64,000 nucleotides of DNA. Origin: Eudorina sp. 2006-703-Eu-15 (Eukaryota > Chlorophyta > Chlorophyceae > Chlamydomonadales > Volvocaceae). The notes under the pieces were generated by a model. That model saw nothing but the letters and a program-made list of their open reading frames with translations. It had not been told where the DNA came from and searched no databases. The stretch spans positions 2,007,382 through 2,071,381 of the forward strand of contig BDSI01000006.1 in NCBI GenBank assembly GCA_003117195.1, written 5' to 3'. The position numbers were made by a program, and so were the translations under genes. Positions 1-10,062 of this stretch are shown piece after piece. Numbering within the stretch: position 1 is the first letter of the stretch; each line of letters opens with the position of its first letter.

Positions 1-3000
1 CCTGCTGACCGGCCTCAAGCAGTACTTCAGGCAGAAGCACGCCGCGGGCAGCCTCAGCCCCTCCGCCTACAAGGTAGGGCCCGCGGGCCCCCTCCCGCCC
101 AGGCCACTGCACTCCACAACCGTGCCCATATCCGCTGAATAGGCACGTGATACTGAACAGCTCCCTCTCCCTCACCCACTACACGAACTCATATTCCCTC
201 ACCCGCCCGCCCGCCCGCCCGCCCCAGGTCCTGAGCTTCGTGATCGACCAGTCCGCCCACCACCCGGAGCACCCCCTGGAGCTGTGGACCATGGTCAAGA
301 AGGAGATCAGCAGCGGCCTGCTCATGGAGGTCGAGATGGCGGTCTACTATCGGCTCAAGTACTGGACCGGCCAGGCCAAGAACTCGTCCATTGCGCTGGT
401 GGGGGCCGCGGGCCGGGGCAGGGCGGGGGGGCCCGCAGACGGTGCTGCCGCCGCGGCGCGTCGGTGGGGAGCCCTAGGTTCTGAAGGATGCGCCGCCCGA
501 TTTCGTGTGTGCGTGTGTGTAAACGAAAACTGAGCCGCGAGAAGCGAAGTCCAGCGCGTGAGTGTGTGCGTGCGTGCGTGTCGCAACAATCCCCCCAAAA
601 CCCAAACCCGTCCCCCCCCCTCCCCCTCAGGTCCGCAAGGTGCTGCCCCGCCTTATGTCGCCCTTCGTGCGCCTCATCAGCGGCCACACGTCCGCCGCCA
701 CACTGCGCGCCCTGGAGACGGCGGTGGAGCTGTGGGCCAGCCTCACGCAGAGCCTGCAGACGGAGTGGCTGCAGTACAGCAAGGCGTACGGCGGAATGCT
801 GCTGGAGGAGGTGCGATGGGTATGCGTGTCCGGGGGGGGGAGAGGGGGGAAGGAGGAGGTCTGTCGCTGTCTTCAGATTGACAAAACGGGGGAAGAGCGC
901 GGCGCGGCGCAACGGGACGGAGTGGGGGTGGGGATGACCGTGCTGTGTGGGCAGCGCACACGGGGGATTGCGGGGCCGGTGTGGGTCGGCGGGTTGGGTG
1001 TCCGAATCGGAAGCGGAGAAGCTCGGCCTGGCAGTGGGGGCGGCTCTTGACAGCCCCGGCGCCGCCGCACCTGACTGCAGCGCCTTGTCGTACGTCGGCC
1101 GCCGAGCAGAGCGGAGGTTGCCTGTACAGGCCCGGGAGCCTGTTGGGGAGCCTGATTCTCGGCCCGAGGCCCTGTCTCCAACGCCGCCGCCGCACCCCCG
1201 CCGCAACCGCCGCCGCACCCGCTGCCGCACCCGGCGCCCTGTGGCTTTTGCCCTGAGCGGCGTGTGCCGACAACCCCGGTCGCTCCCTCGACCTCCCCCT
1301 CCGTCGGCCTGCGCATCGACCTCCCTGTCTGTCCCTCCCTCCGTCCATTTGTCTGCCCGTCTGGCCCCCTCCCCCCCCCCCCGCCAGGTCCAGCACGAGG
1401 CGGACGGCGCGTGGGCGTACATCATCGAGAGGCGCATTGAGGCGCCCAAGAAGTTCGGCGCAGTGCAGACCCACCGGGCGGTGATTGACGTGCTCACGCA
1501 GCAGCAGGCCTTCGTGCGCGAGATGAACGAGGGTGAGGGGGTGAGGGGGGGGGCCGCGATTTCGCTGACTCTATTGACACAGGGGGACCCCGGAGGGGCG
1601 AGGGGACCGACCGCCGCGGAGGGGACCGCGAGGGTTGGGTGCGCGGGGTCAGCGACGCGAGGCGGCAGGCGGGGCAAGGGGTCACAGACCAGGGACCGGG
1701 ATAAGACACCGGTTAAGCATCGTGGCTGTGGAAGCCCGCGGCTCGGGGCCAGCCACCGCGGTGAACCCCAGCTTCCCCAGCGGTCCTCCTCATGTCAGGA
1801 TGTTCGCGGCAGGATGTTCGCGGCAGGACGGGGCAGGATTGCCTTGGCCCGGGTACCGTACGGCGGTCGTATGATTGGCGGGTCGGTGGCCGGACCCCTG
1901 ACCCCTGACCTCGGGAGGGGGGCAGTGCGCACCATTGCCTCTTGGTGTGACTTTCATCGCTGTGCCTCCCCGGCGCATGCCTGCCCCTTACTCCCCCTCC
2001 CCCTCCCCCTCCCCCTCCCCCTCGCCTTGCCCCTCCCCCTCCCCCTTCCCTGCAGGTGGCATGATCGAGGAGACCGAGTGCCGCAAGATTGTGGAGATGG
2101 TGGAGAAGCGGCTGCAGCTGCTGGCGCGGCGCGGGCCCCGCTGGCGGCAGCCCACCGTGATGGAGGTGCTGCAGGGCACCGCGGTGCTGCGCGGCGTGTC
2201 GCCCCGCGTGGTGGAGTGGGTCCGCAAGAAGAGCACCTTCAAGGTCTACCCGCAGGTGGGGGTTGGGGATGCGGGGTGCGGGTGTGGGGTGGGGGTGTGG
2301 GGTGCGGGTGTGGGGTGGGGGTGCGGGGTGGGGGTGTGCGCTCGTTGGGGGAGGGGGGGGCGACCCTCCGCCTGTACCCGCCACGCTGACGGTTTAGGGC
2401 ACAACTGAGCCTAACAACTCCCGTCCCCGTCCCCCTCTCCCCTTCAGGGCGCGGCCATCTGGGACATGGGCCGCAAGGTGGCGGGTGCGGAGCCGGACGG
2501 CCTCATCATCGTCATCCGCGGGGTGGTGCGCATGATGCTGGAGCAGGACGGCGCGCTGGTGCCGTACTACCTGGGCGCGGGCGGGGTGGGCGGCCTGGTG
2601 AGCTGCGTGCTGGAGAGCCACGTGCCGGGCATGAGCTCCGCGGCGGCGTACGCGGAGGGCAACGCGCTGGGCAAGGGGCCGGTGGTGATGCATATCCCCT
2701 GGCCGGTGCTGCAGGTGCGCGGGGGGGGGAGGGGGGAGGGCGGCGGGGAGGCGGGGGGGAGGGGGGGAGGGCGGCGGGAAAAGCGGTGGGGCGGGGGCCC
2801 CTGTCCCAAGGGGAGGGTGAGGGACGGCCTGGGCTGGCGTGTGCCGGGGTGGCTTCACATAAAATGAATAGGGGCCAGCGCCCAGGGAAGACCGCACTGA
2901 CGGCCAGGGCAAAGTTCCCAGCAAGGGCAGGATGGGCGGAGGTGGGGTGGCGGGGGGGGGGGGTGTTGCGAGGGGGCTGTGGCGATATGACCCGACGGGG

Positions 3001-6000
3001 CTGTCTGTGAGGGGGCGACAGTGGGTGAGCCGCAGCGTCGTGGGGTGCGGCGCGTACCGTGTACCCGTCACCGCCGCGTCGGGCCTGTCCGCCCGTCTGG
3101 GCACACATCGGGACCCAGCTACTGCTACTGCTACTGCTGCTGCTGCTGCTGCTGCTGTCGTTCGCTACTGCCGCCACTGCGCCGCTCCGCGCCCAATGCA
3201 CCTGTAACACACCGTCGTCCTACCGTTCGCCCTTCCCGTTCCGCATACTGCTGCTGGGCCTCGCCCGCACCCTCGCCCGCCTTGCCTTCCGCCCTCCCAC
3301 ATCCTTAGCTCCTCCCCCGCCCCCCCGCCCGCACCCTCCCCCCTTTTCCGCCTCCCCCTCAGGTGCTGAAGCGCTTCAGTCGGGAGGAGTGCAACGCCGC
3401 CTACCAGGCGCTGGACCTGCAGCTGTACCGCACAGCGGCGGTGTACGTGCTGGACCTGCTGCGGCAACAGGTGTGGGTGTGTTTGGTGGTGGCGGGGCAG
3501 AGGCGCAGGGCATAGGGTGGCGCAAGGGCCCCGCGACATGTCACATGGGGGGAGGGCGGGAGGAGTCCCCGCCGAGTGGAGGCCACGCGGGTGTGCGGGG
3601 GCCCCTAGCGGACAGCCCCCGGGCTGGGCGCAGCCGTCGTCGTCATCGTCGTCGTTGCCGCAGTGCCTGGGGCGCTGTGCCTATGCGAGGTCCCGAGCCC
3701 CCCTCCAGCCAAAAGTCCCCGCCCTCGCCCCTCCCGGAGGGTAGGTCTCCCGCCCTGCACCCCGCTTGCCCCTCATCCCGTGCCCTCATCCCGTGCCGCC
3801 CCGTCCCCTCCCCTTCCGTCCCCGTTCCCCAGGTGACGCAGCAGTTCTCGTCCTTCATCCGCTCCTCGCTGCTGACCGTCCTGTCCTCCCGCCGGATTGA
3901 CACCCCCGCCATGAGGCGGCAGCGCATCCGACTGCTGCTGCAGCCCGCGGCGGCCGACAACATCGTGGATGGGGTCATCGACTGGGTGGGTGGGTGGGTG
4001 GGTGGGTGGGTGGGAGCCTTTGATGGGCGGGAGGGGGGTGAGAGGAGGGGGGGCGGGAGCCGGGAGCCGGACGGGGGGGGGTGGGCGCAAAGGGGAGGGC
4101 GGGGGTCCGGTACGTGGACGACTGGCTGGATGTCTAGGTGTGAGAGTGAATGATTGCGATGTAATGATTGCAATACTTCGAATGTGTCTAGCTTATTGTC
4201 ATGATTGTGATCATTGGAATTATGGACAGCCCGGCCAGATCCGTGCGCATACCAGCCACAGCCACAGCCCCGACAGGCTCCACGTCACCTACCACCTACC
4301 GGGTCGTACAACCGTCCGTCCGTCCCCCTCCCCGCCATCGCCCAGTCCCCCTGCCGGTGCCGCCTCATCCTCATCACCTCGGCACCCCATCCGCACCTCG
4401 CACCCCGCGAACCCCATCACATCCCCCCACCACCCGCCCGGCCCCGCCCGCCCGCCCGCCCCCCTTCCCCCCCAGATCGCCGAGCTGCTCAACACGGAGC
4501 TCGAGGTGGCCCGCCAGCTGCTGGACCCCAGCAGCGGCAACCCCTCCGCGGGCGGCGGCCACCCTCACAACCGCCACAACCACCACAACCACCACAGCCA
4601 CCACAGCCATCACAACCACCTGCACGGCAGCAGCATGGCGCACGTCGCGCCCTACCTGCAGACCTTCGGCACCGGCGGCAGCAGCGGCAGCGGCGGGGGC
4701 GCCGCCAGCCCCGCCAGCGCCGCCGCCGGCGGGGGCGAGCCGGCGGCGGTCGCCGCTGCGCGGCTGGCGACGGCCCCCTGGGTGGAGGTGATGTACAAGG
4801 CGATCGCCGCGGCCACCACTGCCGTACTGGACATCATCCGGACGTCGCTCAAGGACTCTGTGCTGGTGGTGCTGGGGCCCCGGCAGGGCATCGTCCAGAG
4901 AACCACCATGGTGCTCATCCAGGTGGGGGGCGGTGGGCGGTGGGCTGGATGGGGGGGGATCGGGGGACTTGGGGTTGGATGGATGGATGGATGGATGGAT
5001 GGATGGATGGATGGATGGATGGATGGATGGATGGATGGATGGATGGATGGATGGATGGATGGATGGATGGATGGATGGATGGATGGATGGCAGGGTGGCA
5101 GGGTGGCAGGGTGGCAGGGTGGCAGGGTGGCAGGGTGGGTGGGTGGGTGGGTGGGTGGCAGGGTGGCAGGGTGGGTCATCTCGCTCTCGACCTCAATCCC
5201 AACACTGCTCCCCGCTCAAACCTTGCCACAAGTACAACCACAACGTACAACCCCTTCTCAACGACTACCACAACCACCACAACCGCCACAACCACCCCCG
5301 CGCCCGCGTGCAGGGCTCCCTGGAGGCGGCGCCCATCGCCGACGCGGACGGCACCGGCGGCGCCGCGGGCCTGGGCGGCCCCTTCGTGGCCTCCCCCAAC
5401 GAGCTGCACGTGGCGCCCTCGGTCATGGTCTGGGTCTCCGACTACTTCGAGGGAGAGCTGGTGGCCCAGAAGGAGCTGCAGGTGCTGGCGGGGCCCCGGG
5501 GGGCCACTCTGCTGCTGTGGGGGGTGGACCCGGAGGACCTGCTGGTCGCCAGCCCCGCAGCGGAGCCCATCGGCGGCGCCGCGACGGCCGCCGGTGGCGC
5601 CGGCGCGGGCGGCTCGTCCGCACCCCCCGGCGGCGGCGGCAAGGCGGAGCCCGAGCCCGGGCGCGGCCTCCTGCAGGTCGCCAAGTCCATGGCGATGCGC
5701 GCGCGGCAAGAGGCCGGCAAGGTGAAGCCGGAGGCGGCGGGGCTGGCGGCGGCCGCCGCCGCCGCCACCAAGTTGGTCGCGACGGGGGGCGCCAGCAGGC
5801 GCGCGGCGGCGGCGGCGGCGGCGGCAAATGGGAGCGATGCGGCGAACGGCGGCGGGAAGGACGGGCAGGGGGTGGCCGCTAAGGCTGCGGAGGCGGTGAA
5901 CGGCGTGGCGGTGGACGCGGGCAACGGGGCCAAGGCACCCTCGCTGCGGAAGTCAGTGGACGGCGCCATGGGGAAGGTCAAGTCACCTGGGGCTGAGGGG

Positions 6001-6147
6001 GTGGCTGAGTCCTCGGCGCCTCTGCTCAAGATGGAGGACCACACAAACGGGACAACGCAGTCAGCTGCGGGCGAGGACGCCACGCCGCTGTCGGCGTCGG
6101 CGGCGTCGGCGGAAGATGGCAGCGGGAAGCCGAACCCCGCGTGCTAA
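1..6147 (+). CDS. SOS1-type Na+/H+ antiporter, C-terminal cytoplasmic part (5' partial)
   Basis: Exons I place are 2-73, 228-398, 631-810, 1388-1532, 2056-2255, 2448-2714, 3363-3470, 3833-3985, 4476-4922 and 5314-6147 (stop TAA 6145-6147), giving about 858 residues. The membrane exchanger domain would lie before the window. Residues about 142-345 resemble the region of plant SOS1 (NHX7) that leads into and includes its cyclic-nucleotide-binding-like domain: a helix with [20 protein letters not shown], then [26 protein letters not shown], where SOS1 has a very similar order of residues. In plants SOS1 exports Na+ at the plasma membrane and its long tail is regulatory. After that domain come a His/Asn-rich tract (about 4558-4625), a Ser/Gly/Ala linker, a conserved-looking block ending in [13 protein letters not shown], and an Ala/Gly-rich tail. 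Internal splice phases agree at every junction. Other SLC9-type exchangers with such a domain (sperm NHE) are the alternative. No transmembrane segment is visible, so the transport role is inferred from the tail alone. Confidence 0.7.
1981..2345 (+). repeat. CCCTCC and GGGGTGTG low-complexity tracts flanking an antiporter exon
   Basis: The intron before exon 2056-2255 ends in repeated CCCTCC units (1985-2050), which also form the pyrimidine tract of the acceptor. The following intron starts with GTGGGGG and continues as GGGGTGTG/GGGGTGCG repeats to about 2345. Confidence 0.8.
3117..3160 (+). repeat. (CTA)CTG/TGC trinucleotide microsatellite in intron
   Basis: Runs of ACTGCT followed by about nine TGC triplets lie in the antiporter intron between exons 2448-2714 and 3363-3470. 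The polyleucine and polycysteine readings are spurious. Confidence 0.9.
3986..4014 (+). repeat. (GTGG) tetranucleotide run starting at a 5' splice site
   Basis: The exon ends with a Trp codon at 3985 and the intron begins as GTGGGTGGGTGGG without a break, so several overlapping GTGGGT donors are available. Confidence 0.85.
4976..5175 (+). repeat. (TGGA)n array followed by GGCAGGGT and GGGT repeats
   Basis: About 28 uninterrupted TGGA units (4976-5090) are followed by GGCAGGGT units and a GGGT run up to 5175, all inside the antiporter intron between exons 4476-4922 and 5314-6147. The MDGWMDGW reading frame is an artefact of the repeat. Confidence 0.95.
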
Positions 6148-6235
6148 GGCCACGCAGAGAATGAGGTGGGGGCGGCTCGCCGGCGGTCCGCTGTTAGGAT
6201 CGGCACCGGATCTCGGGTGTACTGCGAGGGGGGTG

Positions 6236-6476
6236 TTTGGGCGTACTGCGGTGTGCTGCAACGTACGGCAGCGAATTGCCGTGTACTTGCGATTGGTGCT
6301 GGGGCGTACTGCATTGTGCGCTGCAATGTACGGCAGCGGCTGGCGGTGTATTGCCGAACGGTGGGGTGTTACTTGGAAGTGCTCCCATGTACGGCAGCGA
6401 AGTGCGGTGTACTGAGCCTTGTGTTGCGTCACGGGCAGTGCACTGTACGGCAGTGTGTACGGCAGTCATGTACCGT
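6236..6476 (+). repeat. Degenerate repeat built on GTACGGCAG / GTACTGC words
   Basis: At least five copies of GTACGGCAG or a one-base variant, each followed by material such as CGAATTGCCGTGTAC or CGAAGTGCGGTGTAC, occur within 240 bp. The spacing is irregular, about 35-65 bp, so this looks like a decayed tandem repeat. Confidence 0.6.
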
Positions 6477-6976
6477 TCTTAGCGGGGTGGTGGGGCAGAG
6501 AGATGTGCGGCAGAGGGGTGTACCCCGGGTGACACCTGTTGAGCGGCCTTGGCTGCCCGATCTTGTTGCGTGTCGCCCGGCAGTCGAAGGTCCTGCTGCG
6601 CCCGGGGGGGGCTGCTTTTATTGACAAAAGGGGGGGCTGAGGACTCCGCTGTCTGTTCCCTGAGGGGCCGCCCTTCCCAAGGGAGGAGGGGGTAGGGAGG
6701 GAGGGGCGCGTTGCGATGCGTCTCTTACCCCCCGGTGCACTGTCCGCTGTGGTGCCGGAGGCAGTGCCGGAGGGCGGTGGGCGGTGTGGAGGAGGACCCC
6801 CCGTGCCACTGCGTCCGCACTCCACGTCCACATCACCGCGATGGGGTGGCGGGCTGCTGGGAGCGCTCCGATCGGGGGTCGGGTGGGGCGGAGCGCAGTC
6901 GGGTGTCCTTCCAAAGGGGGGGGATTCCCTAGTCTTGTGTTGTTGAGCGAGGAGTCCGCCTGAAGGGTTGTGCATG

Positions 6977-7010
6977 TGTGGTTGTGGTTGTGGTTGTGGT
7001 TGTGGTTGTG
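6977..7010 (+). repeat. (GGTTGT)n hexanucleotide run
   Basis: More than five consecutive TGTGGT units in intergenic DNA. Confidence 0.9.
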
Positions 7011-7165
7011 TGTCGAGGCATCAGTGGGGGCGCATTGCGGCAATGAGGGCGCTGGGGCGCGCTCGGCCCACTGCTTACGAGGCTGGGCTTGCTCGTGGAT
7101 GTGGTGCTGGTGGCGGGGGCGGGTCCAATTTTGATCCCGCGGTCGGTGGGTGGGTGGGGCCGTGA

Positions 7166-7226
7166 CAGTTGGGTCTTGAGGCTCGTCATTGGGTCTTGAG
7201 GGTCGTCATTGGGTCTTGAGGGTCGT
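7166..7226 (+). repeat. 20-bp unit in three tandem copies
   Basis: The unit CATTGGGTCTTGAGGGTCGT appears twice exactly and once with two changes in the first copy (CAGTTGGGTCTTGAGGCTCGT). Confidence 0.85.
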
Positions 7227-8036
7227 GAGGGCCACCCGGCTCTGGGGGGAGATCACTTTGCAACACCTACAACCAGGTCCGGGTCTTCCCAAGGCGACAA
7301 TGCTGCAGCTCGCAAAGGCGCGGCGGCTAACTATGGAAATTGGGTAGGGTAGTGCTGGTGGTGGTGGTGGTGGTTTCGCGGCTCGTACACTTGGCGGGGC
7401 CGTCGGCGCAACTGTGGGGCGTTCCGTGCTCCTGGCTTCCTCCCCTTTCCATCAGACGGGTGGGGTGGGTGATCCCGCGCGATTCGTAATACCCTCCTTG
7501 TGTTAGTGTCCTGCTGTTGCGATAGTAGACATTACCGTGAGCACTCGCGTCTGGCCGTGTGCGGGGCGGCATAACGGTGACACACGTGACCCCACAAATG
7601 GCTTATCCTTTACCTTGCAGCCGGCCAGGTAGTCAGAGCAGCGCCCCAACGGCCGCCGACCCCGCCGGTCGCCGGATGCGATGAGGAGATCGTCCTCCAG
7701 GGGGGCTGGGGGCGGCGTGCCATGGTTGTCCACGACAGGTCCGGGCAAGGGCCATCTCACCCCATCCACCACCTTCATCAACACCGTCGTGAACAGGCGC
7801 ACATACCTGAGGTGGCGGTGGCGATGGAGGTGGCGGTCGAGGTGGTGGTGGCGGTGGTGGTGGTGGTGGTGGGAGACAGTAACGAGTGCAATTTATTACG
7901 GCGGCGTAGTGCGACCGGTAGCACGGCGGTGATGGCGGGGTGTCAGTCCCGGGTGCGGTTGTGTGCGAGTACCCGGGGAGGGCCGGGGGCCGCCGTGACT
8001 GCGGCCCGTGAGGTCCCGGGGCCCACTGGCGCTCCG

Positions 8037-8066
8037 ATCCGATCCGATCCGATCCGATCCGATCCG
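8037..8066 (+). repeat. (GATCC)n pentanucleotide run
   Basis: About six copies of GATCC in a row. Related GGATCC/AGATCC runs occur in coding DNA at 17640-17700 and 38035-38075 and outside genes at 35678-35700. Confidence 0.85.
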
Positions 8067-10062
8067 GTTCGGTCGGTCCGGTCGGTGTATTAGCACCAGT
8101 TCGAGCTTGGTGCTGTATACACATTGCAATTCATGAATGTCGTACATGTCAGAGGTCGTAATCTCCCTCCTCTTGCGGCATTTGAAGAGGTTTGTGTGAG
8201 GGAGCGGGCAGGGGCGCTGAGCGAGGTTTGAGGTTGAGTTGCACGGCAGGAGGGCGAGGGAGGGCACCGGCGGGTAACGCACGCACGTACTGCCTTTTGT
8301 AAATTATCCAGGGGGGTCAGGTTCTGCGCCTCCGCCTCTTCCCCCCCCCCCCGATGTGGGCGTGTTGACGTCCTCTGCCTGGGGGTGGTCTGTCGGAGAG
8401 ACCCGAATGAGGGCGACTGAGAATCTGAAGATGCAAGACAGGCGCCTAGGTCCACCATATGCTGGTACGGATGCCGTACTGTGTGCGGCCGTTCTACACA
8501 TGGAACCAGCCGTGGGCCTGTGTGCTGCAGCGCCGCGACTGACCTCCTCGACTTGAAGCCCGGCAAGCTGCTGTTCCCTCCCCCCTCACCCCCCATTTGC
8601 ATTGAGGCTTTGGAGGTCAACTTGGTGCAACCGCCCATGCACCGCCCCCCTCGACCTGGCAGAGGGTCAGACCGGAAAGTCTTCCTCTCCGCCCCTAACC
8701 ACAACTCCGCGGTGGCGATGCGATCGGGGGATGGCCGACCAGACTCCATCGCTCATCGCGGGGCACATCGACCCCTAGCGCGAAGCAGGCACCAAGAAGG
8801 TGCGGCCAGGGGCGGGACGGCGTTGCTCTTTTTCGAAGTAGGGCGAGTAAGGGCTATTGGGGGGCAGGGAGGTCGCGGCGCGCAGAGCTTGCATCGACAG
8901 ACCGGACTACTGCGCATGACGGAGTCGCGTTATCACAGGTGTGTTGAGAGTGGATGATCGCCATGCCGATTGGACAAAAGAGTGACCGGCGGACTGAAGT
9001 GAAGGGATGCGGCAGCGGGGGGAGGCGGGTGAGCAGGACGGAAACCCGGCAGCTGCACCTCGGTACCCAGGGGGTTCGGTTTGAATGCAGCTTTAGCGGC
9101 CGATTGCCGATTTCCGTTGGGACCCGACTTTCAACGGTTTTCCAAGGAGTTCTTGAATGGGGAGCGTCCTAATGTCGCACAGGCTCGCGCGCAAGGGCGC
9201 CCATGCCCCGTCACACTTTATCACCAAGGATTGCCGCCAAGGAACTCGCTGCTTGTTGCAGAACACCAGAAGGTTGATTACGTCACCAAAGACTAAAAGT
9301 CTCGTTTAGGACATGTGCAAGTCCGTCAGTCGGCCACCAGCGCATAAATTATCCGCGCCCACCACCGCACTTGATTTCTCTTATCACTGGATAATCTTGC
9401 AATTATAAAGGTAGAAGATTTGGGGATGCTGGGCGTAATGCTTTGAGAACACGTTGTCGCGAAGTTCGATGGAGTTTCGATGGCTAGCCGCGTACGGAGA
9501 ATCCTCTTTTCACATTCGCGTTCGTCCAACAAAAAAGTATCGGCGGCACTTTTGCACTGCATTCGCACATTACCTACTATCTCCGCTCCATTTTTTGACG
9601 CACGGCCGATTCACCTGCCCGAAAACGACGGGCGTTCCTGCGACCTGTGGGGAAGTCGTACGTGCCCATCTCACAAAGTCCATCGTGCATGGCCTGCACC
9701 CCTCAGTGCTGCCATCGCATCCCATTTGAAGAATGTCAACATCGCCCATTTTCATTGTATCGAAGGCGCATCTGCTCGTCATGCTGCTTGCAAACCAACA
9801 ATCCAGCCCGCCGCGATGTGATAGCCTCTCCACGATCAGTGCTTTGTAAACTCAGCTCTACAACAAGCTGCAAAATTTCAACATATTTCCGTTGTCGCTC
9901 AACCTGATAGCGAGGTTTTCGGAGACGCGGGCCGGGTCCGGCCTTTCGCTTCCGGCATCCACCCAGCCACAATCACGCTGCGCCTCGCCCGCCAGCCCCG
10001 CCGCCTTCACCCGCCCCAGTCGCCTCACCCGGACGGCCTCAGGGAGTCACATCTCCGCCGCA

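Larger units (their letters stand above)
6148..10062. other. Intergenic stretch without a supported gene
   Basis: This holds the antiporter 3' flank and the region before the integrase-derived gene. I see no splice-consistent conserved protein on either strand. It contains a cluster of TGTACGGCAG-like words (about 6236-6476), a GGTTGT repeat (6977-7010), a 20-bp unit in triplicate (7166-7226), a GTGGCG/GTGGTG run (7808-7872) and a GATCC run (8037-8066). From about 9,300 to 9,900 the base composition is clearly less GC-rich. A TGTAA at 8297-8301 is a possible but distant poly(A) signal. Confidence 0.6.

Noticed and set aside
355..2389. Frames of 440 and 480 residues overlapping the antiporter
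   Set aside because: Arg/Pro/Gly-rich shadows in GC-rich exon and intron DNA; the antiporter exons run through the same region with conserved residues and agreeing phases.
3969..5882. 637-residue plus-strand frame
   Set aside because: It runs through the TGGA array and reads the antiporter's last exon out of frame; the in-frame exons 4476-4922 and 5314-6147 carry the conserved blocks.
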